In this document: positions 9,884-18,034 of the stretch, piece by piece
Numbering within the stretch: the stretch's first letter is position 1
How the letters are laid out: the number at the start of each line of letters is the position of its first letter
From: Porticoccus sp964276025
Lineage (GTDB): Bacteria > Pseudomonadota > Gammaproteobacteria > Pseudomonadales > Porticoccaceae
DNA: 64,000 nt
Assembly (NCBI GenBank): GCA_964276025.1
Contig: CAXYDD010000002.1
Coordinates: 496,001 to 560,000, forward strand
Direction of reading: 5' to 3'
Made by a program: the position numbers and the translations under genes
The notes under the pieces: model-generated
What the model was told of the DNA's origin: nothing
Seen by the model: only the letters and a program-made list of their open reading frames with translations
Databases searched by the model: none

Positions 9884-10354
9884 ATGCCTAGAAGAAGAGT
9901 TGTCGCAAAACGTGAAATATTACCGGATCCAAAATTTGGAAATATTATTTTAGCTAAATTTATGAATCATGTGATGGTAAGCGGTAAAAAAGCTGTTGCT
10001 GAGAGTATTGTTTATGGTGCACTTGATATTGTTCAAGAGCGCCTGAAAGAGGATCCATTGATCGCTTTTGAGGCTGCATTAGAAAAGATTGCTCCATCTG
10101 TAGAAGTAAAAGCACGTCGTGTTGGAGGTGCAACTTATCAAGTCCCTGTGGAGGTTCGTCCCTCTAGAAGAAATGCTCTGGCAATGCGCTGGATGGTAGA
10201 TTTTTCCAGAAAGAGAGGTGAAAAATCCATGGCTCAGCGGTTAGCTGGTGAAATTATTGATGCACAACAAAGTAAAGGTGGAGCAGTCAAGAAACGTGAA
10301 GATGTTCACCGAATGGCTGATGCAAACAAAGCATTCTCCCACTTCCGCTTCTAA
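9884..10354 (+). CDS. rpsG: 30S ribosomal protein S7
   Basis: The 156-residue protein is S7, the primary binder that nucleates folding of the 3' major domain of 16S rRNA and forms the head of the 30S subunit next to the E site. The opening MPRRRVVAKREILPDPKFG, the segment RVGGATYQVPVEVRP and the final MADANKAFSHFRF match the family well, and length is standard. It is the second str gene. A strong terminator follows before fusA, which is unusual for this operon. Confidence 0.98.
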   Translation: MPRRRVVAKREILPDPKFGNIILAKFMNHVMVSGKKAVAESIVYGALDIVQERLKEDPLIAFEAALEKIAPSVEVKARRVGGATYQVPVEVRPSRRNALAMRWMVDFSRKRGEKSMAQRLAGEIIDAQQSKGGAVKKREDVHRMADANKAFSHFRF

Positions 10355-10384
10355 TAGCTACATTGAAACTTTATGTTAATATCA

Positions 10385-10419
10385 AAAGGTAGCTGTTTAC
10401 AGCTACCTTTCTGGTTTTT
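10385..10419 (+). terminator. Strong intrinsic terminator between rpsG and fusA
   Basis: An 11-bp perfect stem (AAAGGTAGCTG, 10385–10395, with its complement at 10400–10410) closes a TTTA loop and is followed by CTGG and five T. It sits 31 bases after the rpsG stop. It should end most transcripts coming from rpsL–rpsG, so fusA would depend on read-through or on a promoter of its own in the short AT-rich stretch before it. Confidence 0.7.
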
Positions 10420-10472
10420 GATTTTGATTAATATTTAATTCCCTTTTTCATTTAATTGTTTTGAGTAAAATT

Positions 10473-12581
10473 ATGTCGCCTCGAAAAACTCCTATCGAAC
10501 GTTACCGCAATATCGGTATTTGCGCTCATGTTGATGCAGGAAAAACTACAACCACCGAGAGGATACTTTTTTATACTGGGGTTTCCCATAAAATTGGAGA
10601 AGTGCATGATGGTGCTTCTATCATGGACTGGATGGAACAAGAACAAGAGAGAGGTATCACTATAACATCAGCGGCTACAACCTGTTTTTGGAAAGGAATG
10701 GAGCAGCAGTTAGATCAACATCATATTAATATTATTGATACCCCTGGACATGTTGATTTCACAATCGAAGTTGAGCGATGTCTGAGAATTTTAGACGGAG
10801 CTATCGTCGTAATTTGTGGTTCTTCTGGGGTTCAGCCGCAAACTGAGACTGTTTGGCGACAAGCTAATAAATATAAGGTACCCCGTTTAATCTTTATTAA
10901 CAAAATGGATCGCTCTGGAGCAGATTTTAATAAATCTATAGAGCACATAGAGACTAGATTGGGAGCCAAAGCCGTCCCTATGCAGATGACTATAGGTGCT
11001 GAAGATGACTTTATTGGTGTGGTGGATCTAATTAAGATGAAAGCTATCTTATGGAATAAAGAAGACCAAGGTGTAACATTTAAATATGAAAAAATTCCAG
11101 ATCATCTCATCGATGATTGTAATATTATGCGAGAAAAGATCATTGAGGAAGCAGTCGAAGCAAATGATGAGCTGATGGAAAAGTATCTTGATGGTATTGA
11201 AATTTCAGAATCTGAGATAAAGCTTGCTATTCGACAGAGGACTTTAGCGAACGAAATATTTCCTGTTTTTGCAGGCTCAGCATTTAAAAATAAAGGCGTT
11301 CAAGCAATCTTGGATGGTGTTCTTGAGTACCTTCCCTCACCTCTTGATATAATATCTTCAGATAATACTGTTGAAGAAAAATTACCTTTAGATATTATTC
11401 GGGTGGATGATGATGCCCCATTTGCAGCCCTTGCCTTTAAGGTAGCTACTGACCCTTTCGTAGGCACACTAACTTTTTTTAGAGTATATTCCGGCAAACT
11501 GAAAAGTGGCGATGCTGTATATAACTCCGTAAAAATGAAAAAAGAGCGTATTGGTAGGATGGTAGAGATGCATGCCAATAGTCGAGAAGATATAAATGAA
11601 GTCTATGTAGGTGATATTGCTGCTGCTATTGGCCTTAAAGATGTAACTACTGGCGATACACTCTGTGAGGAGAAGCACAAAATTATTTTAGAGCGAATGG
11701 ATTTCCCTGAACCAGTGATCTCTGTAGCTGTTGAACCAAGATCACAACCTGATCAAGAAAAGATGGGTGTTGCTCTAGGAAAGCTTGCTCAAGAGGATCC
11801 TTCTTTTCGCATAAGTGTAGATGAAGAGACAGGTCAAACTATTATGTCTGGGATGGGTGAACTTCATTTAGATATTCTAGTTGAGCGTATGCGTCGGGAG
11901 TTTGGTGTTCAAGCCAATATAGGAAAACCTCAGGTTGCCTACCGTGAGGCAATCCGTAACACTATTAAGGTTGAGGGTAAGTTTATTCGTCAATCTGGCG
12001 GGCGTGGTCAATATGGGCATGTTTGCATTAAGTTTGAGCCAGCTGACGATGAAGTTGCAGAAGGGTTAGTTTTCATTAATGAAATAGTTGGTGGAACAGT
12101 ACCTAAGGAATATATCCCAGCAATCGAAAAAGGGATAACTGAACAAATGCAAAACGGAATTTTAGCTGGATATCCTTTGCTTGGATTAAAAGCGACTTTA
12201 TTTGATGGATCATACCATGATGTAGATTCAAACGAGCTTGCATTTAAAATTGCGGGATCAATGGCAACAAAAAAACTAGCTGAAAATGGAGGAGCTGTGT
12301 TACTTGAGCCGATGATGACAGTTGAGGTAATAACCCCTGAAGAAAATATGGGGGATGTTGTGGGGGATCTGAATCGCCGAAGAGGGGTAATTCATGGCAT
12401 GCAAGATGTTGGTATGGGCAAAGTGGTGAATGCTGAGGTTCCACTTGGTGAAATGTTTGGTTATGCAACACACCTCAGATCTGCAACACAGGGACGTGCT
12501 ACCTTTACAATGGAATTCAATAACTATTCCGAAGCGAGCCAGAATATTCTTGATCAGGTTCTATCTAAAAATAATTTTTAG
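10473..12581 (+). CDS. fusA: Elongation factor G
   Basis: The 702-residue GTPase moves tRNAs and mRNA through the ribosome and, with RRF, splits ribosomes after termination. G motifs are AHVDAGKTT (about 18–26), ERGITI, DTPGHVD, NKMD and SAFKNKG; domains II–V follow, ending in EMFGYATHLRS. The ATG at 10473 is preferred over an in-frame TTG at 10461 because the TTG overlaps the only ribosome-binding sequence (GAG, seven bases before the ATG). The protein is more diverged from E. coli EF-G than the neighbouring ribosomal proteins are. The usual downstream tuf gene is absent. Confidence 0.96.
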   Translation: MSPRKTPIERYRNIGICAHVDAGKTTTTERILFYTGVSHKIGEVHDGASIMDWMEQEQERGITITSAATTCFWKGMEQQLDQHHINIIDTPGHVDFTIEVERCLRILDGAIVVICGSSGVQPQTETVWRQANKYKVPRLIFINKMDRSGADFNKSIEHIETRLGAKAVPMQMTIGAEDDFIGVVDLIKMKAILWNKEDQGVTFKYEKIPDHLIDDCNIMREKIIEEAVEANDELMEKYLDGIEISESEIKLAIRQRTLANEIFPVFAGSAFKNKGVQAILDGVLEYLPSPLDIISSDNTVEEKLPLDIIRVDDDAPFAALAFKVATDPFVGTLTFFRVYSGKLKSGDAVYNSVKMKKERIGRMVEMHANSREDINEVYVGDIAAAIGLKDVTTGDTLCEEKHKIILERMDFPEPVISVAVEPRSQPDQEKMGVALGKLAQEDPSFRISVDEETGQTIMSGMGELHLDILVERMRREFGVQANIGKPQVAYREAIRNTIKVEGKFIRQSGGRGQYGHVCIKFEPADDEVAEGLVFINEIVGGTVPKEYIPAIEKGITEQMQNGILAGYPLLGLKATLFDGSYHDVDSNELAFKIAGSMATKKLAENGGAVLLEPMMTVEVITPEENMGDVVGDLNRRRGVIHGMQDVGMGKVVNAEVPLGEMFGYATHLRSATQGRATFTMEFNNYSEASQNILDQVLSKNNF

Positions 12582-12583
12582 AT

Positions 12584-12623
12584 AGCCATAAAGAACTCAA
12601 TTACAGAAGTTTATTTTATGGCT
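12584..12623. terminator. Inverted repeat between convergent EF-G genes
   Basis: AGCCATAAA (12584–12592) and TTTATGGCT (12615–12623) can form a 9-bp stem with a 22-base loop, filling most of the 49-base gap between the two convergent EF-G genes. A bidirectional terminator is plausible by position, but neither side has a clean T-run. Confidence 0.3.
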
Positions 12624-12630
12624 GATCTCT

Positions 12631-14724
12631 TTAAGATTTCGCTTCCATTTCTTTTCTTTCCTTAGTCTCAAGTATAACCTGCTCAGAAACACTATTTGGG
12701 CAAGCAGAGTAATGTGAAAATTCCATTGAGAATTGCCCCCGACCTGATGTCATTGTTCGTAAAGTCCCAATATAACCAAACATTTCTGCTAGAGGAACGT
12801 CTGATTTAACTCTAACTCCTGAAACACCCTTTTCCTGATCTTTGATCATTCCGCGACGTCTATTCAAATCTCCAATTACATCACCTACATGATCTTCTGG
12901 GCTAAAGACATCAACTTTCATTATTGGTTCAAGGAGCTGTGGTTTTGCTTTGGGCATAGATTGCCGAAACGCACCCTTTGCTGCAATTTCAAAAGCAATT
13001 GCAGAGGAATCGACCGCATGGAAACCACCATCATAGAGTTCTATCTCAACATCTAAGACAGGAAATCCTGCTAGAGGGCCCTCTTCCATCATTCCCTTAA
13101 AACCTTTTTCAATAGCAGGGAAAAATTCCTTAGGGACGTTCCCACCAACTACTGAAGAAGTGAATTGAAATCCAGACCCTATCTCTCCTGGCTTCACGCG
13201 ATAATCAATTTTACCAAACTGACCTGATCCACCAGATTGTTTTTTGTGGGTATAACTATCTTCTATTGATTGAGTAATGGTCTCTCTGTATGCAACTTGT
13301 GGCTTTCCTACCTCAAGTTCTACTGCATAGGTTCTCTTCAATATGTCAACTTTAATATCTAAGTGAAGCTCACCCATACCTTTTAGTATAGTTTCTCCTG
13401 AATCCTCGTCAGTTTCGACACAAAAAGTAGGATCTTCTGCAACCATTTTTCCGATTGCTAGCCCCATTTTTTCTGAGCCACCCTTATCTTTAGGCTTAAC
13501 AGAAATTGAAATTACAGGTTCCGGAAATATCATTGGTTCGAGAGTGCATTCATGTTTTGGGTCACATAATGTTTGACCTGTTTTGACACTCTTTAAGCCT
13601 ACGAGTGCAATTATATCCCCAGCTTGTGCAGACTCTAACTCTTTTCGATCATCTGCATGCATTTCGACCATTCTACCAATACGTTCAGTTTTTCCTGTAA
13701 AAGAATTTAAAATAGATGTCCCTTTTTTTAAAATCCCTGAATAAATTCGGATAAATGTAAGGGCTCCAAAACGATCATCCATAATCTTGAAAGCAAGTGC
13801 ACGGAAGGGCTCCTCTATAGATACGATTGCTGATTGACCATTTGGTTCACCTAGTTCATCTGTAAGTGGCTGAGGTTCAACATCTGTAGGACAAGGTAAA
13901 TAATCAATTACAGAATCTAAAACTAATTGGACACCCTTATTTTTAAATGCTGATCCGCAAACAGTTGGGAAAAAGTCGAGCGCTATAGTTCCCTTGCGGA
14001 TACAGCGTTTTAGGTCTTGTACAGAAACCTCTTCACCCTCCATATATGCCATCATTAAATCATCATCTTGCTCAACTGCGGTTTCAACGAGTTGCTCTCT
14101 GTATTTGGCAACAAGATCAACCATATCCGCTGGTATCTCTTCCACTTTGAAATTTTCTGGTAGGCCAGAGTCGTCCCACACGTATGCTTTTTCCGTTAGG
14201 ATATCAACGACCCCTATGAAGTCATCTTCTTGCCCAATAGGTAAAGTCATTACTAGTGGATTTGCACCAAGAACTTTTTTTATCTGCTCAACTACACGTA
14301 AGAAGTCTGCACCTATCCTATCTAACTTATTAATGAAAATAATCCTAGCAACTTTGGAATCATTTGCGTACCTCCAGTTTGTCTCAGACTGAGGCTCCAC
14401 TCCACCCGAACCACAAAATACTCCAACTCCCCCATCTAAAACCTTAAGTGAACGATAAACTTCGACTGTAAAATCAACATGACCTGGTGTGTCAATTATA
14501 TTCAAACGGTGATCATCCCAAAAACAAGTAGTAGCAGCAGACTGTATAGTAATGCCTCGCTCTTGTTCTTGAGTCATGAAATCTGTTGTTGCAGCTCCAT
14601 CATGAACTTCACCTGTTTTATGAATTTTTCCTGTAAGTTTTAGGATACGTTCTGTTGTTGTTGTTTTCCCCGCATCAACATGGGCGAAAATTCCGATATT
14701 TCTATAGTTTGATAAATCAGTCAT
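12631..14724 (-). CDS. fusA2: Second elongation factor G (FusA2/EF-G1B type)
   Basis: This 697-residue GTPase has all EF-G motifs: AHVDAGKTTT (about 14–23), ERGITIQSAA, DTPGHVDFTVEV, NKLDR and SAFKNKG, plus domains II–V with EMFGYIGTLRTMTSGRG. Its opening MTDLSNYRNIGIF and the phrases KLTGKIHKTGEVHDG and KDKGGSEKMG are typical of the second EF-G group of Vibrio, Shewanella and Pseudomonas, distinct from fusA next door. In P. aeruginosa two EF-Gs are reported to divide translocation and recycling. The ATG at 14724 is chosen over a TTG at 14736, with GAG seven bases before it. It is convergent with fusA and divergent from rpsJ. Confidence 0.93.
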   Translation of the reverse strand: MTDLSNYRNIGIFAHVDAGKTTTTERILKLTGKIHKTGEVHDGAATTDFMTQEQERGITIQSAATTCFWDDHRLNIIDTPGHVDFTVEVYRSLKVLDGGVGVFCGSGGVEPQSETNWRYANDSKVARIIFINKLDRIGADFLRVVEQIKKVLGANPLVMTLPIGQEDDFIGVVDILTEKAYVWDDSGLPENFKVEEIPADMVDLVAKYREQLVETAVEQDDDLMMAYMEGEEVSVQDLKRCIRKGTIALDFFPTVCGSAFKNKGVQLVLDSVIDYLPCPTDVEPQPLTDELGEPNGQSAIVSIEEPFRALAFKIMDDRFGALTFIRIYSGILKKGTSILNSFTGKTERIGRMVEMHADDRKELESAQAGDIIALVGLKSVKTGQTLCDPKHECTLEPMIFPEPVISISVKPKDKGGSEKMGLAIGKMVAEDPTFCVETDEDSGETILKGMGELHLDIKVDILKRTYAVELEVGKPQVAYRETITQSIEDSYTHKKQSGGSGQFGKIDYRVKPGEIGSGFQFTSSVVGGNVPKEFFPAIEKGFKGMMEEGPLAGFPVLDVEIELYDGGFHAVDSSAIAFEIAAKGAFRQSMPKAKPQLLEPIMKVDVFSPEDHVGDVIGDLNRRRGMIKDQEKGVSGVRVKSDVPLAEMFGYIGTLRTMTSGRGQFSMEFSHYSACPNSVSEQVILETKERKEMEAKS

Positions 14725-14736
14725 TACAATACTCAA

Positions 14737-15070
14737 TTAAAGTTACATGGGCTAAAAATCGCGCGTGATTATACAAGAATTATTCCTATTTTTTGATAAA
14801 AATTTTGCAATAAGCCATAAAAAGTGTAAAAAAATAAAGAATTAATCGATATTTGGCAGTTATTTTGCTTTTTTCATAAATACCTCACCTATAATTTTTT
14901 TAAAAAAAAGCATCCGGTTCAAAATTTTATACTCAATAAACTATTTATACGGCATTAATAAATTAAATTTTTTTCAAATAAACCCAGCATTTTGATATTA
15001 CCTTTCAAAGCCAAAAAAAAATTGTTAGCCATCAATAAACAGCAGATGAAAAATAAAGATAGTCTTATGC
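14737..15070. other. AT-rich divergent intergenic region between fusA2 and rpsJ
   Basis: This 334-base stretch holds no gene and no tRNA. It is strongly AT-rich and contains a run of seven T followed by eight A (14895–14909) that should bend the helix. Besides the fusA2 -10 box it contains a + strand TATAAT (14890–14895) with a poorly spaced TTGCTT 19 bases upstream, a weak second candidate for rpsJ transcription. Nothing else was recognised. Confidence 0.5.
14768..14773 (-). promoter_or_regulatory. Candidate -10 box for the second EF-G gene
   Basis: A perfect TATAAT on the - strand lies 43 bases upstream of the fusA2 ATG, which would give a leader of about 37 bases. No good -35 box is visible at 16–18 bases. 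The upstream DNA is very rich in A and T, which may help polymerase binding. Confidence 0.4.
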
Positions 15071-15099
15071 TTGACACCAGCAGGCGCCAGCTTTAAAAT
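15071..15099 (+). promoter_or_regulatory. Strong sigma-70 promoter of the S10 operon
   Basis: TTGACA (15071–15076) and TAAAAT (15094–15099) are spaced by exactly 17 bases, a perfect -35 and a five-of-six -10. The predicted start is near 15106, giving a leader of roughly 77 bases before rpsJ. AT-rich DNA upstream may act as an UP-like element. This is the best promoter in the ribosomal-protein part of the window. Confidence 0.75.
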
Positions 15100-15116
15100 C
15101 TCGCCTCATTTTTCAG

Positions 15117-15140
15117 GGTCCTAATAAAAAATTTAGGATC
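15117..15140 (+). promoter_or_regulatory. Hairpin in the S10 operon leader
   Basis: GGTCCTAA (15117–15124) pairs with TTAGGATC (15133–15140) over eight positions including one G-U pair, with an eight-base loop. It starts about 11 bases after the predicted transcript start. In E. coli the longer S10 leader is the target of repression by L4; whether this shorter one works the same way is unknown. Confidence 0.4.
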
Positions 15141-15182
15141 TGTAGGCTCTTTATATTCACTAGATAGTTGGAGTTTGGTTCC

Positions 15183-15494
15183 ATGAAGGATCAACGTATT
15201 CGTATTCGTCTTAAAGCTTTCGATCATGCATTGATCGATGCTTCGACACAAGAAATTGTCGAAACAGCAAAACGTACAGGTGCACAAATTCGTGGACCAA
15301 TACCTTTGCCGACCCGCAAAGAACGCTTCACTATCCTGACTTCACCGCATGTTAATAAAGATGCGCGTGATCAATATGAGATTCGTACACATAAAAGATT
15401 GTTGGATATAGTTGAGCCAACTGAGAAAACAGTTGATGCGTTAATGAAGCTAGATTTAGCTGCAGGTGTTGAGGTACAAATTAGTTTGGGTTAA
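15183..15494 (+). CDS. rpsJ: 30S ribosomal protein S10
   Basis: The 103-residue protein is S10, a 30S head protein that also pairs with NusB in transcription antitermination. The sequence RIRIRLKAFDHALID to LDLAAGVEVQISLG is highly conserved. The ATG at 15183 gives the standard length and has GGAG at 15170–15173; an in-frame TTG at 15168 would add five residues and overlap that site. It is the first S10 operon gene. Its stop codon lies in the loop of a perfect 8-bp hairpin. Confidence 0.97.
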   Translation: MKDQRIRIRLKAFDHALIDASTQEIVETAKRTGAQIRGPIPLPTRKERFTILTSPHVNKDARDQYEIRTHKRLLDIVEPTEKTVDALMKLDLAAGVEVQISLG

Positions 15495-15596
15495 CCCAAA
15501 CTTCTAAATTTAAAAATATAAGCCCATGCCCAACCGACGTTAGGCGGGTGTAACGCTTTGAAATAAGCGGCCATAGCGGGTAAAAGCCCCGTACAC
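15483..15596 (+). promoter_or_regulatory. Multi-helix structured spacer between rpsJ and rplC
   Basis: Three RNA elements follow one another. First is a perfect hairpin AGTTTGGG/CCCAAACT (15483–15502) with the rpsJ stop in its loop. Second is GCC-C-AAC/GTT-A-GGC with the loop CGAC (15528–15545, one C·A mismatch). Third is a possible three-way junction (15548–15596) built from GTGTA/TACAC, CGCTT/AAGCG and CGGG/CCCG. The rplC ATG follows 15 bases later. The structure suggests a translational control or processing element; the function is inferred only. Confidence 0.5.
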
Positions 15597-15611
15597 TAAG
15601 AGGTTGTAAAG

Positions 15612-16244
15612 ATGACTATTGGTATTGTCGGCCGTAAAAGCGGTATGACGCGTGTTTTCAACGATAATGGAGCTTCGATACCTGTAACAGTGGTTGAAGT
15701 TGAGCCTAATCGTATCACCCAAATCAAAACTGATGAGATAGATGGTTACTCTGCCGTGCAGGTTACCGTCGGAGCTCGTCGTTCCTCCCGTATTAGTAAA
15801 TCTGAAGCCGGACACTTCGCTAAGGCAGGTGTTGAAGCTGGTCGCGGTGTATGGGAGCTTCGTCTTGATACTTCCACCGAGGTTAAAGTTGGAGAAAATA
15901 TTGCAGTTGATCAATTTTCTATTGGTCAAAAAGTTGATGTAACTGGTATTTCAAAAGGTAAAGGATACGCTGGTGTTATAAAACGCTGGAACTTCCAGAT
16001 GCAAGATGCCACGCATGGTAACTCGCTATCTCATCGCGCTCACGGGTCTACAGGTCAATGCCAAACTCCTGGGCGAGTATGGAAAGGAAAGAAGATGTCA
16101 GGTCATATGGGTAATGAACAGGTTACCACTCAAAATTTAGAAATTGTTCGTATTGATTCCGAGCGTAATTTGCTTCTTATCAAAGGGGCGGTGCCAGGTG
16201 CACCGGGTGGCGATGTTATTGTTCGTTTTGCTGAGAAGAGCTGA
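15612..16244 (+). CDS. rplC: 50S ribosomal protein L3
   Basis: The 210-residue protein is L3, an early assembly protein whose long loop reaches the peptidyl-transferase centre. The start MTIGIVGRKSGMTRVF, the central loop with MQDATHGNSLSHRAHGSTGQ (the Gln methylated by PrmB in relatives) and GHMGNEQVTTQN are characteristic. AGAGG lies before the ATG. It is separated from rpsJ by an unusually structured 117-base spacer and followed closely by rplD. Confidence 0.98.
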   Translation: MTIGIVGRKSGMTRVFNDNGASIPVTVVEVEPNRITQIKTDEIDGYSAVQVTVGARRSSRISKSEAGHFAKAGVEAGRGVWELRLDTSTEVKVGENIAVDQFSIGQKVDVTGISKGKGYAGVIKRWNFQMQDATHGNSLSHRAHGSTGQCQTPGRVWKGKKMSGHMGNEQVTTQNLEIVRIDSERNLLLIKGAVPGAPGGDVIVRFAEKS

Positions 16245-16255
16245 GGTAATTGTTG

Positions 16256-16873
16256 ATGGAATTAAGTATTTCAAAAACTAAAGGCAAGGCTGAAACTATA
16301 GAGGTCTCTGATCTAGCTTTTGGTAAAGACTTTAATCAAGATTTAGTTCATCAGACAGTCACAGCTTATCTAGCTGGCGCCCGTCAAGGTACTAGAGCTC
16401 AAAAAAATCGTGCTTCAGTCTCTGGTGGCGGAAGAAAACCATGGAATCAAAAGGGCTCTGGTCGCGCCAGAGCTGGAACTATCCGAAGTCCAATTTGGCG
16501 TTCAGGTGGCGTTACATTTGCAGCCAAGCCTCAAGATCATTCTCAGAAAGTAAATAGAAAAATGTATCGGGCAGCAATGCGATCTATTCTTTCTGAGCTA
16601 GCACGTCAAGATCGTTTAATTATAGTTAAAGATTTTGATCTCAAAGAACCAAAAACTAAAACCCTGCTTAATAAGTTAGGTGATTATAAATTAGACCAAG
16701 ACGTACTCATTGTCACTGAAGAGGTAACTGAAAACCTCTATCTATCATCTAGAAATTTGCACAAAGTGGATGTAAGTGATGCCATCGGAATTAATCCGGT
16801 GAGCCTAATCCACTTTGAAAAAGTTTTAGTAACTATTACTGCGCTGAAAAAAATTGAGGAGATGCTAGGATGA
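16256..16873 (+). CDS. rplD: 50S ribosomal protein L4
   Basis: The 205-residue protein is L4, whose extended loop lines the peptide exit tunnel and which in enterobacteria also represses the S10 operon. Conserved segments are GARQGTRAQKNRA, the tunnel loop KPWNQKGSGRARAGTIRSPIWRSGG and NLHKVDVSDA. The ATG at 16256 is chosen because GAGGT (16243–16247) is eight bases away, whereas a TTG at 16250 is too close to it. It overlaps rplW by four bases, suggesting translational coupling. Confidence 0.97.
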   Translation: MELSISKTKGKAETIEVSDLAFGKDFNQDLVHQTVTAYLAGARQGTRAQKNRASVSGGGRKPWNQKGSGRARAGTIRSPIWRSGGVTFAAKPQDHSQKVNRKMYRAAMRSILSELARQDRLIIVKDFDLKEPKTKTLLNKLGDYKLDQDVLIVTEEVTENLYLSSRNLHKVDVSDAIGINPVSLIHFEKVLVTITALKKIEEMLG

Positions 16874-17166
16874 ATCAAACACGCATTTTCAAAGTCCTAT
16901 TAGGTCCTCATTTCACAGAGAAAGCTACTTCCGCAGCTAACTCAACTAATCAGGTGGTTTTCAAAGTTGTTAAAGATGCGACAAAACCTGAAATAAAAGC
17001 AGCAGTTGAAAAGCTTTTTGACGTCAAAGTATTGGGTGTTTCTGTTGCTCTAATGAAAGGTAAGACAAAACAAACTAAGTACGGGTTAGGAAAGAGATCT
17101 AACTGGAAGAAAGCATACGTTCGTTTGGAGCAAGGTCAGGAAATTGACTTTGCTACTGTAGAATAA
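16870..17166 (+). CDS. rplW: 50S ribosomal protein L23
   Basis: The 98-residue protein is L23, located at the mouth of the peptide exit tunnel where trigger factor and signal recognition particle dock. The segments LLGPHFTEKAT, QVVFKVVKDATKPEIKAAVEKLFDVKV and KTKQTKYGLGKRSNWKKAYV match the family. Its ATG overlaps the rplD stop (ATGA). rplB follows after 17 bases. Nothing unusual is seen. Confidence 0.97.
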   Translation: MNQTRIFKVLLGPHFTEKATSAANSTNQVVFKVVKDATKPEIKAAVEKLFDVKVLGVSVALMKGKTKQTKYGLGKRSNWKKAYVRLEQGQEIDFATVE

Positions 17167-17183
17167 GGAAGGGGATAAATAAA

Positions 17184-18011
17184 ATGCCAGTTATAAAGAG
17201 AAAACCAACGTCCCCAGGTCGCAGACATGTAATTAGCGTTGTACATCCTAATTTACATAAAGGTGATCCTTATGCTCCTTTACTAGAGAGCCAGTCAAAG
17301 TCTGGAGGACGAAATAATAACGGCAGAATCACCACTAGACACATAGGCGGCGGCCATAAAAGACATTATCGCTTGATAGATTTTAAACGTAGCAAAGACG
17401 GAATTCCCGCTATAGTTGAGCGGTTGGAATACGACCCCAATAGAACCCCATATATAGCATTATTATGTTATGCAGATGGAGAGCGACGCTATATCATCGC
17501 GCCGAAAGATTTAGCTGTTGGTGATAAGGTCGAGTCAGGGTTAACTGCCGGTATAAAAACTGGAAATACCTTACCACTGGAAAATATACCTGTCGGAGGA
17601 ATTGTCCATTGTGTAGAAATGAAACCAGGGAAAGGAGCTCAAATCGCAAGAAGCGCTGGAACATCAGCGCAATTAATAGCGAGAGAAGGCCAGTATGCAA
17701 CCTTAAGGCTCCGAAGTGGTGAAATGAGAAAAATACCTGTAGCTTGCCGTGCAACAATAGGGGAAGTTTCAAATAGTGAACACAGTTTACGTTCACTTGG
17801 TAAGGCTGGCGCTACTCGTTGGAGAGGAGTTAGACCCACTGTTCGCGGTGTTGTGATGAACCCAGTCGATCACCCCCACGGTGGTGGTGAAGGTAAAACC
17901 TCAGGTGGCCGTCATCCAGTTTCACCATGGGGTATGCCTACAAAAGGTTATAAAACGCGAAAAAATAAACGTACAGATAGTATGATTGTTAGAAGACGAA
18001 CTAAAAAATAA
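17184..18011 (+). CDS. rplB: 50S ribosomal protein L2
   Basis: The 275-residue protein is L2, needed for subunit joining and peptidyl-transferase centre structure. The near-C-terminal VMNPVDHPHGGGEG contains the conserved His important for activity, and the N-terminal part has the Arg/Gly-rich NNNGRITTRHIGGGHKRHYR segment. The Shine–Dalgarno AAGGAAGGGG precedes the ATG. The length is standard, and it lies in normal S10 operon order between rplW and rpsS. Confidence 0.98.
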   Translation: MPVIKRKPTSPGRRHVISVVHPNLHKGDPYAPLLESQSKSGGRNNNGRITTRHIGGGHKRHYRLIDFKRSKDGIPAIVERLEYDPNRTPYIALLCYADGERRYIIAPKDLAVGDKVESGLTAGIKTGNTLPLENIPVGGIVHCVEMKPGKGAQIARSAGTSAQLIAREGQYATLRLRSGEMRKIPVACRATIGEVSNSEHSLRSLGKAGATRWRGVRPTVRGVVMNPVDHPHGGGEGKTSGGRHPVSPWGMPTKGYKTRKNKRTDSMIVRRRTKK

Positions 18012-18034
18012 TATAAGAGAATGAGGAAAATATT

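Noticed and set aside
13994..14392. 132-codon + strand frame inside fusA2
   Set aside because: It is antisense to the conserved GTPase domain and has a low-complexity Ser/Thr-rich product.
15520..15596. Resemblance to 5S rRNA (GCGGCCATAGCG and CCCATGCC segments)
   Set aside because: The two short matches are in the reverse order compared with 5S rRNA, and the terminal helix and the rest of the molecule are missing. It is treated as a structured mRNA spacer.
15540..15929. Open reading frame of 129 codons on the - strand
   Set aside because: It lies antisense to rplC and its structured leader, and the product resembles no known protein. rplC fully explains the DNA.
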